This document shows positions 13,357 through 20,247 of a stretch of DNA of 21,469 bases, piece after piece. Position 1 is the first letter of the stretch. Each line of letters starts with the position of its first letter. The notes under the pieces were generated by a model. It searched no databases, had not been told where the DNA came from, and was given only the letters and a program-made list of their open reading frames with translations. The position numbers were made by a program, and so were the translations under genes. Source of the stretch: Streptosporangiaceae bacterium (GTDB lineage: Bacteria > Actinomycetota > Actinomycetes > Streptosporangiales > Streptosporangiaceae); the NCBI GenBank assembly GCA_030039095.1, contig JASHQP010000653.1:1-21469 (forward strand), in the 5' to 3' direction.

Positions 13357-14767
13357 GCGGCGCCGGCAGAAGGACGGCCGGCACGAGCGCGAGCGCGGTC
13401 AGGCCGATCGCCCACCGCAACGAGGTGTCGAAGGCGAGCCCGCGGGCGGCGGGAGAAACGGCCCGGTGACTGAGCAGCGCGCTGGCCAGGATCAGGGCCA
13501 GGATCGCGGAACCGAATGACCCGCCGATCTGCTGAACGATCCGGGTGGTGCTGCTCGCGTCGGGCACGTCCGCCGGCGGGATGTCGCGGAAGGCCGCGGC
13601 CACGACCGCGATCGTGACCGGCGCCAGCCCCGCGCCGCGGACGAACAGCGACGCGGCGAGCAGCCACTCGCTCGTGCCCGGGCCCGCCCGGGCGAACGCC
13701 AGGGTGCCGGCCGCGGTGAGCAGCAGGCCGGCGATGACGACGGGCCGTGCGCCGATCCGGTCGGTCAGCTTGCCCGCGAGGCTCCGCGGGACCAGCGACC
13801 CGATGCCCTGCGGGGCGAGCAGCAGGCCGGCGGCGAGGGCGCTCTTGCCCTGGACGTCCTGGTAGAACAGGGCGATAAGCAGCAGCGGCCCGTATACCGA
13901 CAGGCCCGCGAGGAACTGCACCGCGGTGGCGGCCGCGTACGAGCGCACGCGCAGCAGCCGGAGGTTGATGAGCGGTGCGCTCGGTGTGCGCAGCGCGTGG
14001 ATCGCGAACGCCGCCGTGAGCGCCAGGCCGGCCGCCAGCGGGACCCACGCCCGCACGGCGGCGAACCCGTTGCGCCCGGTGGCTTCCGACAGGCCGTAGA
14101 TGACCAGCGCCAGCGCCGGGGACAGCAAGGCGAGCCCGGCGACGTCCAGCGGGCGGGCATCGCGGGTTTCGGCGTCCGGCGGGAGCATGCGCCAGGCGAG
14201 CCACATGGCCACGAGGCAGATCGGCGGGTTGACGTAGAAGACCCACCTCCAGCCGAGGCTGGTGACGATCACTCCCCCGGCGACCGGCCCGAAGATCGGC
14301 ACCACGACGACGATCATCGTCGCGATCGCCGCCGCACGGCCCAGCCGGTTCCGGCCCGCCGCGCGGGTCAGCATCGTGGTCAGCAGCGGCCACATGATCC
14401 CGGCCGCCCCTCCCTGGACCAGGCGGAAAACGATCAGGACGGCCATGGTCGGCGCGGCCCCGGCCAGTGCCGAGCCGACGAGGAAGACGCCCAGGCAGCA
14501 CAGCCACACCCGCTTGTTCCCGAAGCGCTCGGACACCCACTGGGTGACCGGCATCGCCATCCCCATCGCCAGCAGGTAGCCGGTGATCGTCCACTGGCTG
14601 GTCGCCAGCGAGACGTGCAGCGAGCGCCCCATCGACGCGAGGGCGACGTTCACGATCGTCGTGTCGAGCGCCGGAGCCAGCGCGCCGAGGACGATCACCC
14701 AGATCAGCTTCCTCGTGGCCGGGTCGATGGCCGAGTCGGCCGGGGTCGCCGGGGTGGTGGACGTCAC
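13331..14767 (-). CDS. MFS drug exporter, DHA2 (EmrB/QacA) family
   Basis: This 478-residue integral membrane protein has about 14 hydrophobic helices. The DHA2 signatures are LDTTIVNVALASM in helix 1, WTITGYLLAMGMAMPV, the loop SERFGNKRVWLCC, RLVQGGAAGIMWPLL and VGPVAGGVIV-like motif C (here FGPVAGGVIVTSLGWRWVF). It should export toxic or signalling compounds with proton antiport. I chose the GTG at 14767 because GAGGGGG precedes it by about 5 bases. The longer in-frame ATG at 14839 would start inside the promoter region and add a non-family tail. It is divergent from a TetR gene across paired operators and is very likely repressed by it. Its end overlaps DUF1810 tail to tail by 26 bases. 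Confidence 0.9.
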   Translation of the reverse strand: MTSTTPATPADSAIDPATRKLIWVIVLGALAPALDTTIVNVALASMGRSLHVSLATSQWTITGYLLAMGMAMPVTQWVSERFGNKRVWLCCLGVFLVGSALAGAAPTMAVLIVFRLVQGGAAGIMWPLLTTMLTRAAGRNRLGRAAAIATMIVVVVPIFGPVAGGVIVTSLGWRWVFYVNPPICLVAMWLAWRMLPPDAETRDARPLDVAGLALLSPALALVIYGLSEATGRNGFAAVRAWVPLAAGLALTAAFAIHALRTPSAPLINLRLLRVRSYAAATAVQFLAGLSVYGPLLLIALFYQDVQGKSALAAGLLLAPQGIGSLVPRSLAGKLTDRIGARPVVIAGLLLTAAGTLAFARAGPGTSEWLLAASLFVRGAGLAPVTIAVVAAAFRDIPPADVPDASSTTRIVQQIGGSFGSAILALILASALLSHRAVSPAARGLAFDTSLRWAIGLTALALVPAVLLPAPLRPARPRR

Positions 14768-14794
14768 GGCGCCCCCTCTTTCTCTTCGGCAATT

Positions 14795-14848
14795 AGCAAC
14801 ACCCTGTAGCTTAAGCGGATCGACTATAATAAGCAACACGGTGTAGCT
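14795..14848. promoter_or_regulatory. Paired TetR operators and shared promoter, MFS/TetR
   Basis: Two 17-bp sites, AGCAACACCCTGTAGCT (14795-14811) and AGCAACACGGTGTAGCT (14832-14848), agree at 15 of 17 positions. Each is a near-palindrome (arms AGCAACAC/GTGTAGCT, 7 of 8 paired in the second). Between them lies TATAAT (14825-14830), a perfect -10 for the TetR gene. On the other strand TATTAT is a possible -10 for the transporter. Each operator sits just downstream of one start point, so one repressor can close both promoters. Confidence 0.7.
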
Positions 14849-14877
14849 AGTGCGGACCGAGGAGCGGTGACCGGCGG

Positions 14878-15471
14878 ATGGCCGAGCATGCGGGCGGAGG
14901 GTCCCGGCGCAGGGGCGCGGCGCTCGAGGACGCGCTGCTGACGGCGGCGTGGGACGAGGTGAGCTCCGTCGGCTACGCGAAGTTCACGATGGAGGGCGCG
15001 GCCGCCCGGGCCGGGGCCGCCAGGTCCGTCCTGTACCGCCGGTGGCCGAACCGGGCCGCACTGGTGCACGCGGCCATGCGCCACCACATGGGCTCGCTCG
15101 ACGACCAGGTGCCGGACACCGGTGATCTGCGCACCGACGTCCTCACCCTGCTGCGGCTGGACCGGGACAAGTTCCTCGGGGTCGGGCCCGAGATCGTCCA
15201 CGGCCTGATGGCCGAGGCGGCCGACCTCCCGCAGGACGTCTTCGATGTCGCCGCGCGCGCCGTCGCCGCGATCCTGGCCCGTGCCGCCGGCCGCGGCCAG
15301 GCCCGCCCCGACCGGATCACCCCCCGGATCGCCTCGCTGCCGGGAGACCTGGTGCGCCACGAGATGATGCGCCCGCACGGCGACGCCTCGGACGAGTTCC
15401 TCGCCGAGATCGTCGACGAGGTGTTCCTGCCCCTCGTCTCCCCCGCCGGGCCGGGAATGGGCGGCCCCTAG
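14878..15471 (+). CDS. TetR-family repressor of the divergent MFS exporter
   Basis: This 197-residue protein has a TetR helix-turn-helix at about residues 17-62 (EDALLTAAWDEVSSVGYAKF, then MEGAAARAGAARSVLYRRWPNRAALV). The C-terminal all-helical ligand domain resembles the TetR_C_11/TetR_C_33-like group. The YRRWP recognition-helix end is shared with the TetR protein at 19484-20107, so the two are probably paralogues of one subfamily. GAGGAG lies 13 bases before the ATG, a long but usable spacing. It is divergent from the MFS gene with two operators between them. The stop codon shares the palindromic CTAG with the stop of the convergent permease. Confidence 0.9.
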   Translation: MAEHAGGGSRRRGAALEDALLTAAWDEVSSVGYAKFTMEGAAARAGAARSVLYRRWPNRAALVHAAMRHHMGSLDDQVPDTGDLRTDVLTLLRLDRDKFLGVGPEIVHGLMAEAADLPQDVFDVAARAVAAILARAAGRGQARPDRITPRIASLPGDLVRHEMMRPHGDASDEFLAEIVDEVFLPLVSPAGPGMGGP

Positions 15472-17093
15472 TCTCTGACGGCTCCCTGCCGGCCGACAAG
15501 GTTGAGCATCTCGGCCTTGGGCAGCTTGGTGAACTGGGCCCAGTAGTAGATGATCAGGCTGAACACTGCGACGGTCAGCATGTCCCACCAGAACGGGATG
15601 CGGCCGGTATTGTCCGGCCCGAACTGGCCCTGCCAGGTGATGATGCCGATGCCGATCAGGTATACCGGCAGCCAGGATGCCGACTTCCAGTTCAGCGGCG
15701 GGCGCTGCTTGTCGAAGGCCATGGAGATGCCGATCAGCGCGTAGCCGACCACGATCGCGATGCCCAGCTTCCAGACCACCTCGAAGCCGGACCAGTAGAT
15801 GAGCAGGTTGGCGACGATGAAGGCGACCGGCGCGAGCACCGCTGCGCCGGGCATCCGGTAGGGCCGCTCAGCCTCGGGCACCTGGCCGCGGAACGCGCCC
15901 ATGGACAGCGGCCCACCCGCGTACATCAGCACCGCAGCCGAGGTGACCAGGCTGACCAGGGAGTGCCAGCTGGGGAACGGCAGCAGGAAGAGCAGGCCGA
16001 GCAGGAACGCGAGGATCAGACTGAACCAGGGGACGCCGCGCCGGTCGACCTTGGTGAACAGCTGCGGGTAGTAGCGGTTGCGGCCGAGGCCGTACCCGAT
16101 CCGGGAGGTCCCTGTTGTGTAGATCAGGGCGGTGCCGGACGGGGAGATGAACGCGTCGACCCGGAGGATGATGGCCAGCCACCCCAGCCCGACCGCGCCC
16201 GCGAGGCCGGCGAACGGCCCAATCGCGATCGGGTTGGTGGCGGGTATGCCCGCCCAGCCCTTGGGGCCCGAGATCAGGCTGTGGGGTATGGCGCCGATGA
16301 ACACGACCTGCAGCAGCACGTAGATCGCGGTGCCGAGCAGGATCGCGATGATGATCGCCAGCGGCAGGTTGCGCTGCGGGTTCCTTACTTCGCCGGCCAG
16401 CTGGTCGGCCTGCTCGAAGCCGGTGTAGGCGAAGATGATGCCGGCTGAGGGGATCGCGCCGAACAGCGCCTTGATGCCAAATGGCATGAATCCGCCGCCC
16501 GCGCCGAAGTTGGCGGGGTGGAACTTGAAGAACAGCACGATGATCGCGAGTATCGGGATCGCTATCTTCCACAACGTGACAACGCTGTTGACCTTGCTGA
16601 ACGCGCGCATGGCCAGGAAGTTGGTCACGGTGAGGATCGCCATCAGGGCAACCGTCGCCCACAGCCCGGCGGCCGAGATCGTGCCGTTGGGGTCGTAGGC
16701 CCCGTGCCAGTAGTACGAGAGATACGTAAACACCGCGTAGCACTCGATCGGGGCGGTGGTGACCGCCTGCAGCCAGGAGAAGAAACCGAACGAGATGCCG
16801 GCCACGCTGCCAAAGGCGAAGTGCGGGAACCTGGCCGTCCCGCCGGACACGGGGTACATCCCGCCCAGCTCCGCGTGCACCAGCGCCAGGATGATCACCG
16901 CGACCCCCGCGACGACCCAGCCAACCAGCGCTGCCGTGCCGGCCGCTTCCGCGGCGAACAGTGCGCCGAACAGCCATCCGGAGCCGATGATCGAGGTCTC
17001 GGACGCCCAGGTTGCCCCGGCGAGCCCCATCTCCCGCTTGAGGCCGACGTCGGCCGGCCGGGTGACGGCTGCGGTTGCAGGTTCAGTAGACAC
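15468..17093 (-). CDS. APC-superfamily amino-acid permease
   Basis: This 541-residue protein has about 12 transmembrane helices. The consensus APC opening is present (ASETSIIGSGWLFGALFAAE, then LVHAELGGMYPVSGGTARFPHFAFG). IIFAYTGFEQADQLAGEVRNPQRNLP in the middle is the conserved helix-6-to-7 region with the GEVRNPQR motif. It should import an amino acid or related amine with protons. The start is GTG at 17093 with AAGGG about 9 bases upstream, and the first 11 coding bases overlap the end of the PLP lyase gene. The two therefore form a translationally coupled operon and probably share a substrate. The last codon is a TAG in the palindrome CTAG shared with the convergent TetR gene. Confidence 0.9.
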   Translation of the reverse strand: MSTEPATAAVTRPADVGLKREMGLAGATWASETSIIGSGWLFGALFAAEAAGTAALVGWVVAGVAVIILALVHAELGGMYPVSGGTARFPHFAFGSVAGISFGFFSWLQAVTTAPIECYAVFTYLSYYWHGAYDPNGTISAAGLWATVALMAILTVTNFLAMRAFSKVNSVVTLWKIAIPILAIIVLFFKFHPANFGAGGGFMPFGIKALFGAIPSAGIIFAYTGFEQADQLAGEVRNPQRNLPLAIIIAILLGTAIYVLLQVVFIGAIPHSLISGPKGWAGIPATNPIAIGPFAGLAGAVGLGWLAIILRVDAFISPSGTALIYTTGTSRIGYGLGRNRYYPQLFTKVDRRGVPWFSLILAFLLGLLFLLPFPSWHSLVSLVTSAAVLMYAGGPLSMGAFRGQVPEAERPYRMPGAAVLAPVAFIVANLLIYWSGFEVVWKLGIAIVVGYALIGISMAFDKQRPPLNWKSASWLPVYLIGIGIITWQGQFGPDNTGRIPFWWDMLTVAVFSLIIYYWAQFTKLPKAEMLNLVGRQGAVRD

Positions 17094-18360
17094 GATCGAG
17101 CCCTTCTTTCAGGTTGCCCAGGTCGTCCTTCCGCGGCTCAGGGTCCGGGCGGCGCGACGAGGAGTTCTCACCCGCTGCATGGTTCTCCCCCTGGCGGCCG
17201 GGCCCGGGCTCGCCGATGGCCGCCACCCCTTCGGTGCTGATCAGCACCAGCACCGACGATGCCGTCACGGCAATGTCGCCGCGGCGCCTCTTGGCGTCGG
17301 GACCGGTGAGCGCCGCCCGGGCGCCCGCCAGCGACGCCGCTCCGCTCGGCCCGGCCCCGACCCCGGCCCGGGCCAGATCGGCCATGGCTGCAGTGGCGGC
17401 GGCGTCAGGAACCGTGGTCGCCGCGTCCAGCCCGGCGGCCAGCACCGGCCAGGCCAGGCTGGAAACCCTGCCGCAATTCAGGCCGGCCATCACGGTCTGC
17501 CCCGTGGGCACCGACCGGGGCGCGCCGGCCTGCAGGCTTGCCAGCAGGCACGCCGCGGTGTCTGGTTCCACGGCCAGCACCGCCGGACTCACCCCGCCGG
17601 CCAGGGCCGACCGGTAGTGGCTGACCACCGCCTGCGCCAGCGATCCGACTCCAACCGGCACGGAGACGAGATCCGGACCCGGCAGGCCGTATTCGTGCAG
17701 CTGGGTATCGATCTCGCCGGGCAGCGTGCGGTACCCCTCCACGATCCACTCCGGCACCCGCTCGTAGCCCGGCCAGGCCGCGTCCTGCACCAGTGCACGG
17801 TCTGGGCTCGCTGCGGCGTAGGCGGCGGCTTGCTCGACCGCCCGGTCATAGCCGCCGTCGACGGCCGTCACCACCGCGCCCTCAGCCGCGATCAGCGCCG
17901 AGGCCCCGGCCGGCACCGTCTCCGGGACGAACACGCGGGCCCTCGAGCCGACCAGCCGGGCCATCCACGCGACCGCCCGCCCGTGGTTCCCGTCCGTGGC
18001 CGTTACCAGCTCAACCGGGCTGGCTGCGGCTGCCCGGCGCAGCCCCGCGACAGTCAGATCCGCGGCGTCATCGATCCCAGCGGAGATTCCGCCGATCCCG
18101 GCCAGCACCTGCGCCACCGCCCATGAGGCCCCCAGCGCCTTGAAAGCCGGCAAGCCCAGCCGGGCTGACTCGTCCTTGACAAACACCCGTCCCACGCCCA
18201 GCTCGTCGGCCAGGGCGCGAACCTCGACCAAGGCGGTGGGCCGGTAGCCAGGCAGCCGGGCGTGAAAAGCCGCCGCCCTGGCCGCGGGCGGTGGGCACCT
18301 CCAGGCACGTGCCACGGACCGGGAATACCAGCACGGAGCACCACCCCTGGTAACAATCAC
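17083..18360 (-). CDS. PLP-dependent diaminopropionate ammonia-lyase-like enzyme
   Basis: This protein of about 425 residues is a fold-type II PLP enzyme. ARLPGYRPTALVE near the start, VFVKDESARLGLPAFKALGAS with the PLP lysine at K74, TATDGNHGRAVAWMARL, and VPVGVGSLAQAV match the diaminopropionate ammonia-lyase (DpaL/YgeX) group. The reaction converts 2,3-diaminopropionate to pyruvate and two ammonia; threonine dehydratase-like side activities are known for the family. A non-conserved, charged tail of about 40 residues (from EPGPGRQGENHAAGEN) follows the last family motif. I chose GTG at 18360; an upstream TTG at 18414 is in frame but adds residues unlike the family. It overlaps the APC permease by 11 bases and is divergent from a LysR regulator. 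Confidence 0.82.
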   Translation of the reverse strand: MIVTRGGAPCWYSRSVARAWRCPPPAARAAAFHARLPGYRPTALVEVRALADELGVGRVFVKDESARLGLPAFKALGASWAVAQVLAGIGGISAGIDDAADLTVAGLRRAAAASPVELVTATDGNHGRAVAWMARLVGSRARVFVPETVPAGASALIAAEGAVVTAVDGGYDRAVEQAAAYAAASPDRALVQDAAWPGYERVPEWIVEGYRTLPGEIDTQLHEYGLPGPDLVSVPVGVGSLAQAVVSHYRSALAGGVSPAVLAVEPDTAACLLASLQAGAPRSVPTGQTVMAGLNCGRVSSLAWPVLAAGLDAATTVPDAAATAAMADLARAGVGAGPSGAASLAGARAALTGPDAKRRRGDIAVTASSVLVLISTEGVAAIGEPGPGRQGENHAAGENSSSRRPDPEPRKDDLGNLKEGLDRVY

Positions 18361-18369
18361 CTCATTAGT

Positions 18370-18394
18370 TTCAACATCTGCTGACCCGTTTGAA
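18370..18394. promoter_or_regulatory. Inverted repeat in the LysR/lyase divergent region
   Basis: TTCAA (18370-18374) and TTGAA (18390-18394) form an inverted repeat with a 15-bp spacer. The length is in the range of LysR-type recognition sites (T-N11-A and variants) and it lies in the 88-bp gap between the divergent genes. The region is clearly A/T-richer than its surroundings, as expected of promoters. Confidence 0.35.
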
Positions 18395-18448
18395 CAGCGA
18401 ATCTCTCTAAGCAATACTCATGAACAAAACTTAACGATTCGAGGTCGC

Positions 18449-19324
18449 ATGCTTGACGTGCGCCGGCTCCGGCTTCTCTGCGAACTCAAACACCGCGGCA
18501 CGCTGGCCGCGGTCGCCCAGGCCCTCTCCTACACCCCCTCGGCCATATCCCAGCAGCTGGGCGTGCTGGAAGCCGAGGCCGGAGTCCCCCTGCTGGAGCG
18601 CGCAGGCCGGCGCGTGCGGCTGACCCCGCAAGCCGAGCAGCTCGTCGAGCACACCGAGGCCATCCTGCAGCGGCTCGAACACGCCGAAGCCGACCTGGCC
18701 GCCACCGCAACCTCCCTCGCCGGCACCCTCAGGATGGCCGCGTTCCAGACCGCCGCTCACGCGCTGGTCCCGCCCGCGCTTTCCACCCTGGCCCGCTCCC
18801 ACCCCGCGCTGCGGGTCGAGGTCGTCGAGCAAGAACCAGAGACTGCCCTGCCCGGCCTGGCAGCTCGCGAATTCGACCTCGTGGTGGTCGAGGAATATCC
18901 CGGCCATCCGCCGCGCCGCCTGCCCGAACTCGAATACCGCTATCTCGCGACCGATCCGCTGCACCTCGCCCAGGCGGCGGCCGGCGCGGCCCACGGCCTC
19001 ACCGCGCTGGCGAGGCATCCGTGGATCATGGAACCCGCCGGGACCGCTGCCCGGCACTGGGCCACCAGCATCTGCCGTGGCGCCGGCTTCGAGCCCGACG
19101 TCCGCTACGAAACATCCGACATGCTCCTGCACGCCCGCCTCGTGCAAACAGGGCACGCCGTCGCAATCCTCCCGGCCCTGCTCACCGCGGGCGCGAGCCA
19201 GGGCATCCGCCTTGCCCCGCTGCCCGGATCACCCGCTCGGCGCCTGTACGCCGCCACCCGCCGCGGGGGTACCAGCCATCCGGCACTGGACGCGCTCCAC
19301 AAGGCACTCGCGGCCGGCGTCTGA
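18449..19324 (+). CDS. LysR-family transcriptional regulator
   Basis: This 291-residue protein has the LysR winged helix-turn-helix at residues 1-60 (MLDVRRLRLLCELKHRGTLA, then AVAQALSYTPSAISQQLGVLE and LLERAGRRVRLTP). A linker helix and a periplasmic-binding-like co-inducer domain follow (about 90-285). GAGGT lies about 6 bases before the ATG. It is divergent from the PLP lyase/APC operon and is its likely activator. The ligand would be the substrate amino acid or a breakdown product. The fold is typical with no missing elements. Confidence 0.92.
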   Translation: MLDVRRLRLLCELKHRGTLAAVAQALSYTPSAISQQLGVLEAEAGVPLLERAGRRVRLTPQAEQLVEHTEAILQRLEHAEADLAATATSLAGTLRMAAFQTAAHALVPPALSTLARSHPALRVEVVEQEPETALPGLAAREFDLVVVEEYPGHPPRRLPELEYRYLATDPLHLAQAAAGAAHGLTALARHPWIMEPAGTAARHWATSICRGAGFEPDVRYETSDMLLHARLVQTGHAVAILPALLTAGASQGIRLAPLPGSPARRLYAATRRGGTSHPALDALHKALAAGV

Positions 19325-19393
19325 GCCGCCGGCCGCGATCCGGCGCGCCGGTCAAGTTCGTGGCTCGGCCCGGGCCTGCACGGGCTCCTCGGT

Positions 19394-19411
19394 GCCTGCG
19401 GCACCGCAGGC
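19394..19411. terminator. Hairpin between convergent LysR and TetR genes
   Basis: GCCTGCGG (19394-19401) and CCGCAGGC (19404-19411) form a perfect 8-bp inverted repeat with only 2 bases between arms. It sits in the 159-bp convergent gap and could end transcription from either side. No U-tract is present, and the rest of the gap holds no gene I can support. Confidence 0.4.
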
Positions 19412-19483
19412 CAGGTCCGCGTGCCCCGGCCCGCCGAAGATCCAGATCGCCGCCCCGCTCGCGACTGCCCTATTCCGGACGGC

Positions 19484-20107
19484 TCACCCGCGTCGCGGTC
19501 GCGCGGCAACCGTGAGAAGCGGAAGCAGGACGTCGTCGACGATCCCGGTGAGCACGTCGTCCGGGATCGGCGTGCCGTGAACAAGGAAATGGTGGTCGAG
19601 CAGCGCTGGCGCCAGGCCGACGAGCCGTGGCGTGACCGTGGCCGGGCGGATCTCGCCGCGCGCGGCCGCGCGGTCGAGGATCCCCCGCATGACGCGGTCG
19701 CGTGCCCCGAACGCCCCGGCCCGGGCAGCTGCGGTGCGGCCGGGGTCGATCAGGGTCTCGGCCATCAGCCCGCGTACCGCCTCCCCGAGCACGCCCTCCA
19801 GGAGGGCGGCCGCGCGGCGGAGGAAGGCCAGGACGTCGTCGCGCACGTTGCCCGTGTCCGGGGCCGGCTCCGGCTCTCGGTCCTGGTGCTGCAGCGCAGC
19901 GATGAGGAGTTCGGCCCGGCTGGGCCACCGCCGGTAAAGCGACATCTTGCTCGCGCCCGCGCGCGCGGCGACGCGCTCCATCGCCAGCCGGGAGTAGCCG
20001 ACCTCGGCCAGTTCGGCCAGCGTCGCCTGGAAGATCGCGGCGTTCAGCTCGTCGCCGCGGCGCCGCGGCCGCCCGCCCCGTTCGGACCCCCCAGCCGTCA
20101 CGCTCAT
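19484..20107 (-). CDS. TetR-family repressor of the divergent MMPL transporter
   Basis: This 207-residue protein has a TetR helix-turn-helix at about residues 20-70 (NAAIFQATLAELAEVGYSRL, then MERVAARAGASKMSLYRRWPSRAELLIAAL). The C-terminal helical ligand domain ends VHGTPIPDDVLTGIVDDVLLPLL. GGGAGGAGGGG lies just before the ATG at 20107. It shares the YRRWP signature with the TetR protein at 14878-15471. It is divergent from an MMPL/RND transporter and two strong palindromes lie in the gap, so it is the likely repressor of that exporter. Confidence 0.92.
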   Translation of the reverse strand: MSVTAGGSERGGRPRRRGDELNAAIFQATLAELAEVGYSRLAMERVAARAGASKMSLYRRWPSRAELLIAALQHQDREPEPAPDTGNVRDDVLAFLRRAAALLEGVLGEAVRGLMAETLIDPGRTAAARAGAFGARDRVMRGILDRAAARGEIRPATVTPRLVGLAPALLDHHFLVHGTPIPDDVLTGIVDDVLLPLLTVAARPRRG

Positions 20108-20146
20108 ACCCCTCCTCCCTCGTGCCCGCTCCCAAGATCTCTCAGT

Positions 20147-20185
20147 GGGGAGGATTTTCCGTCAATACGACTGAAAATCCTCCCC
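20147..20185. promoter_or_regulatory. 13-bp perfect inverted repeat ahead of the TetR gene
   Basis: GGGGAGGATTTTC (20147-20159) and GAAAATCCTCCCC (20173-20185) are perfect inverted arms with a 13-bp spacer, 40 bases upstream of the TetR start. The symmetry is far beyond chance and suggests a strong operator, most likely autoregulatory. It also could fold as RNA in the TetR leader. Confidence 0.7.
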
Positions 20186-20210
20186 CGTAGGTGATCAGGG
20201 AACTGCCACA

Positions 20211-20238
20211 CTAGGATACGGTACGGATCGTATCCTAG
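20211..20238. promoter_or_regulatory. 10-bp perfect palindrome at the MMPL start
   Basis: CTAGGATACG (20211-20220) and CGTATCCTAG (20229-20238) are perfect inverted arms with an 8-bp spacer. The right arm overlaps the first two bases of AGGAGG (20237-20242), the ribosome-binding site of the transporter gene. TAGGAT (20212-20217) is also a plausible -10. The site differs from the 20147-20185 repeat. Confidence 0.7.
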
Positions 20239-20247
20239 GAGGTGGGC

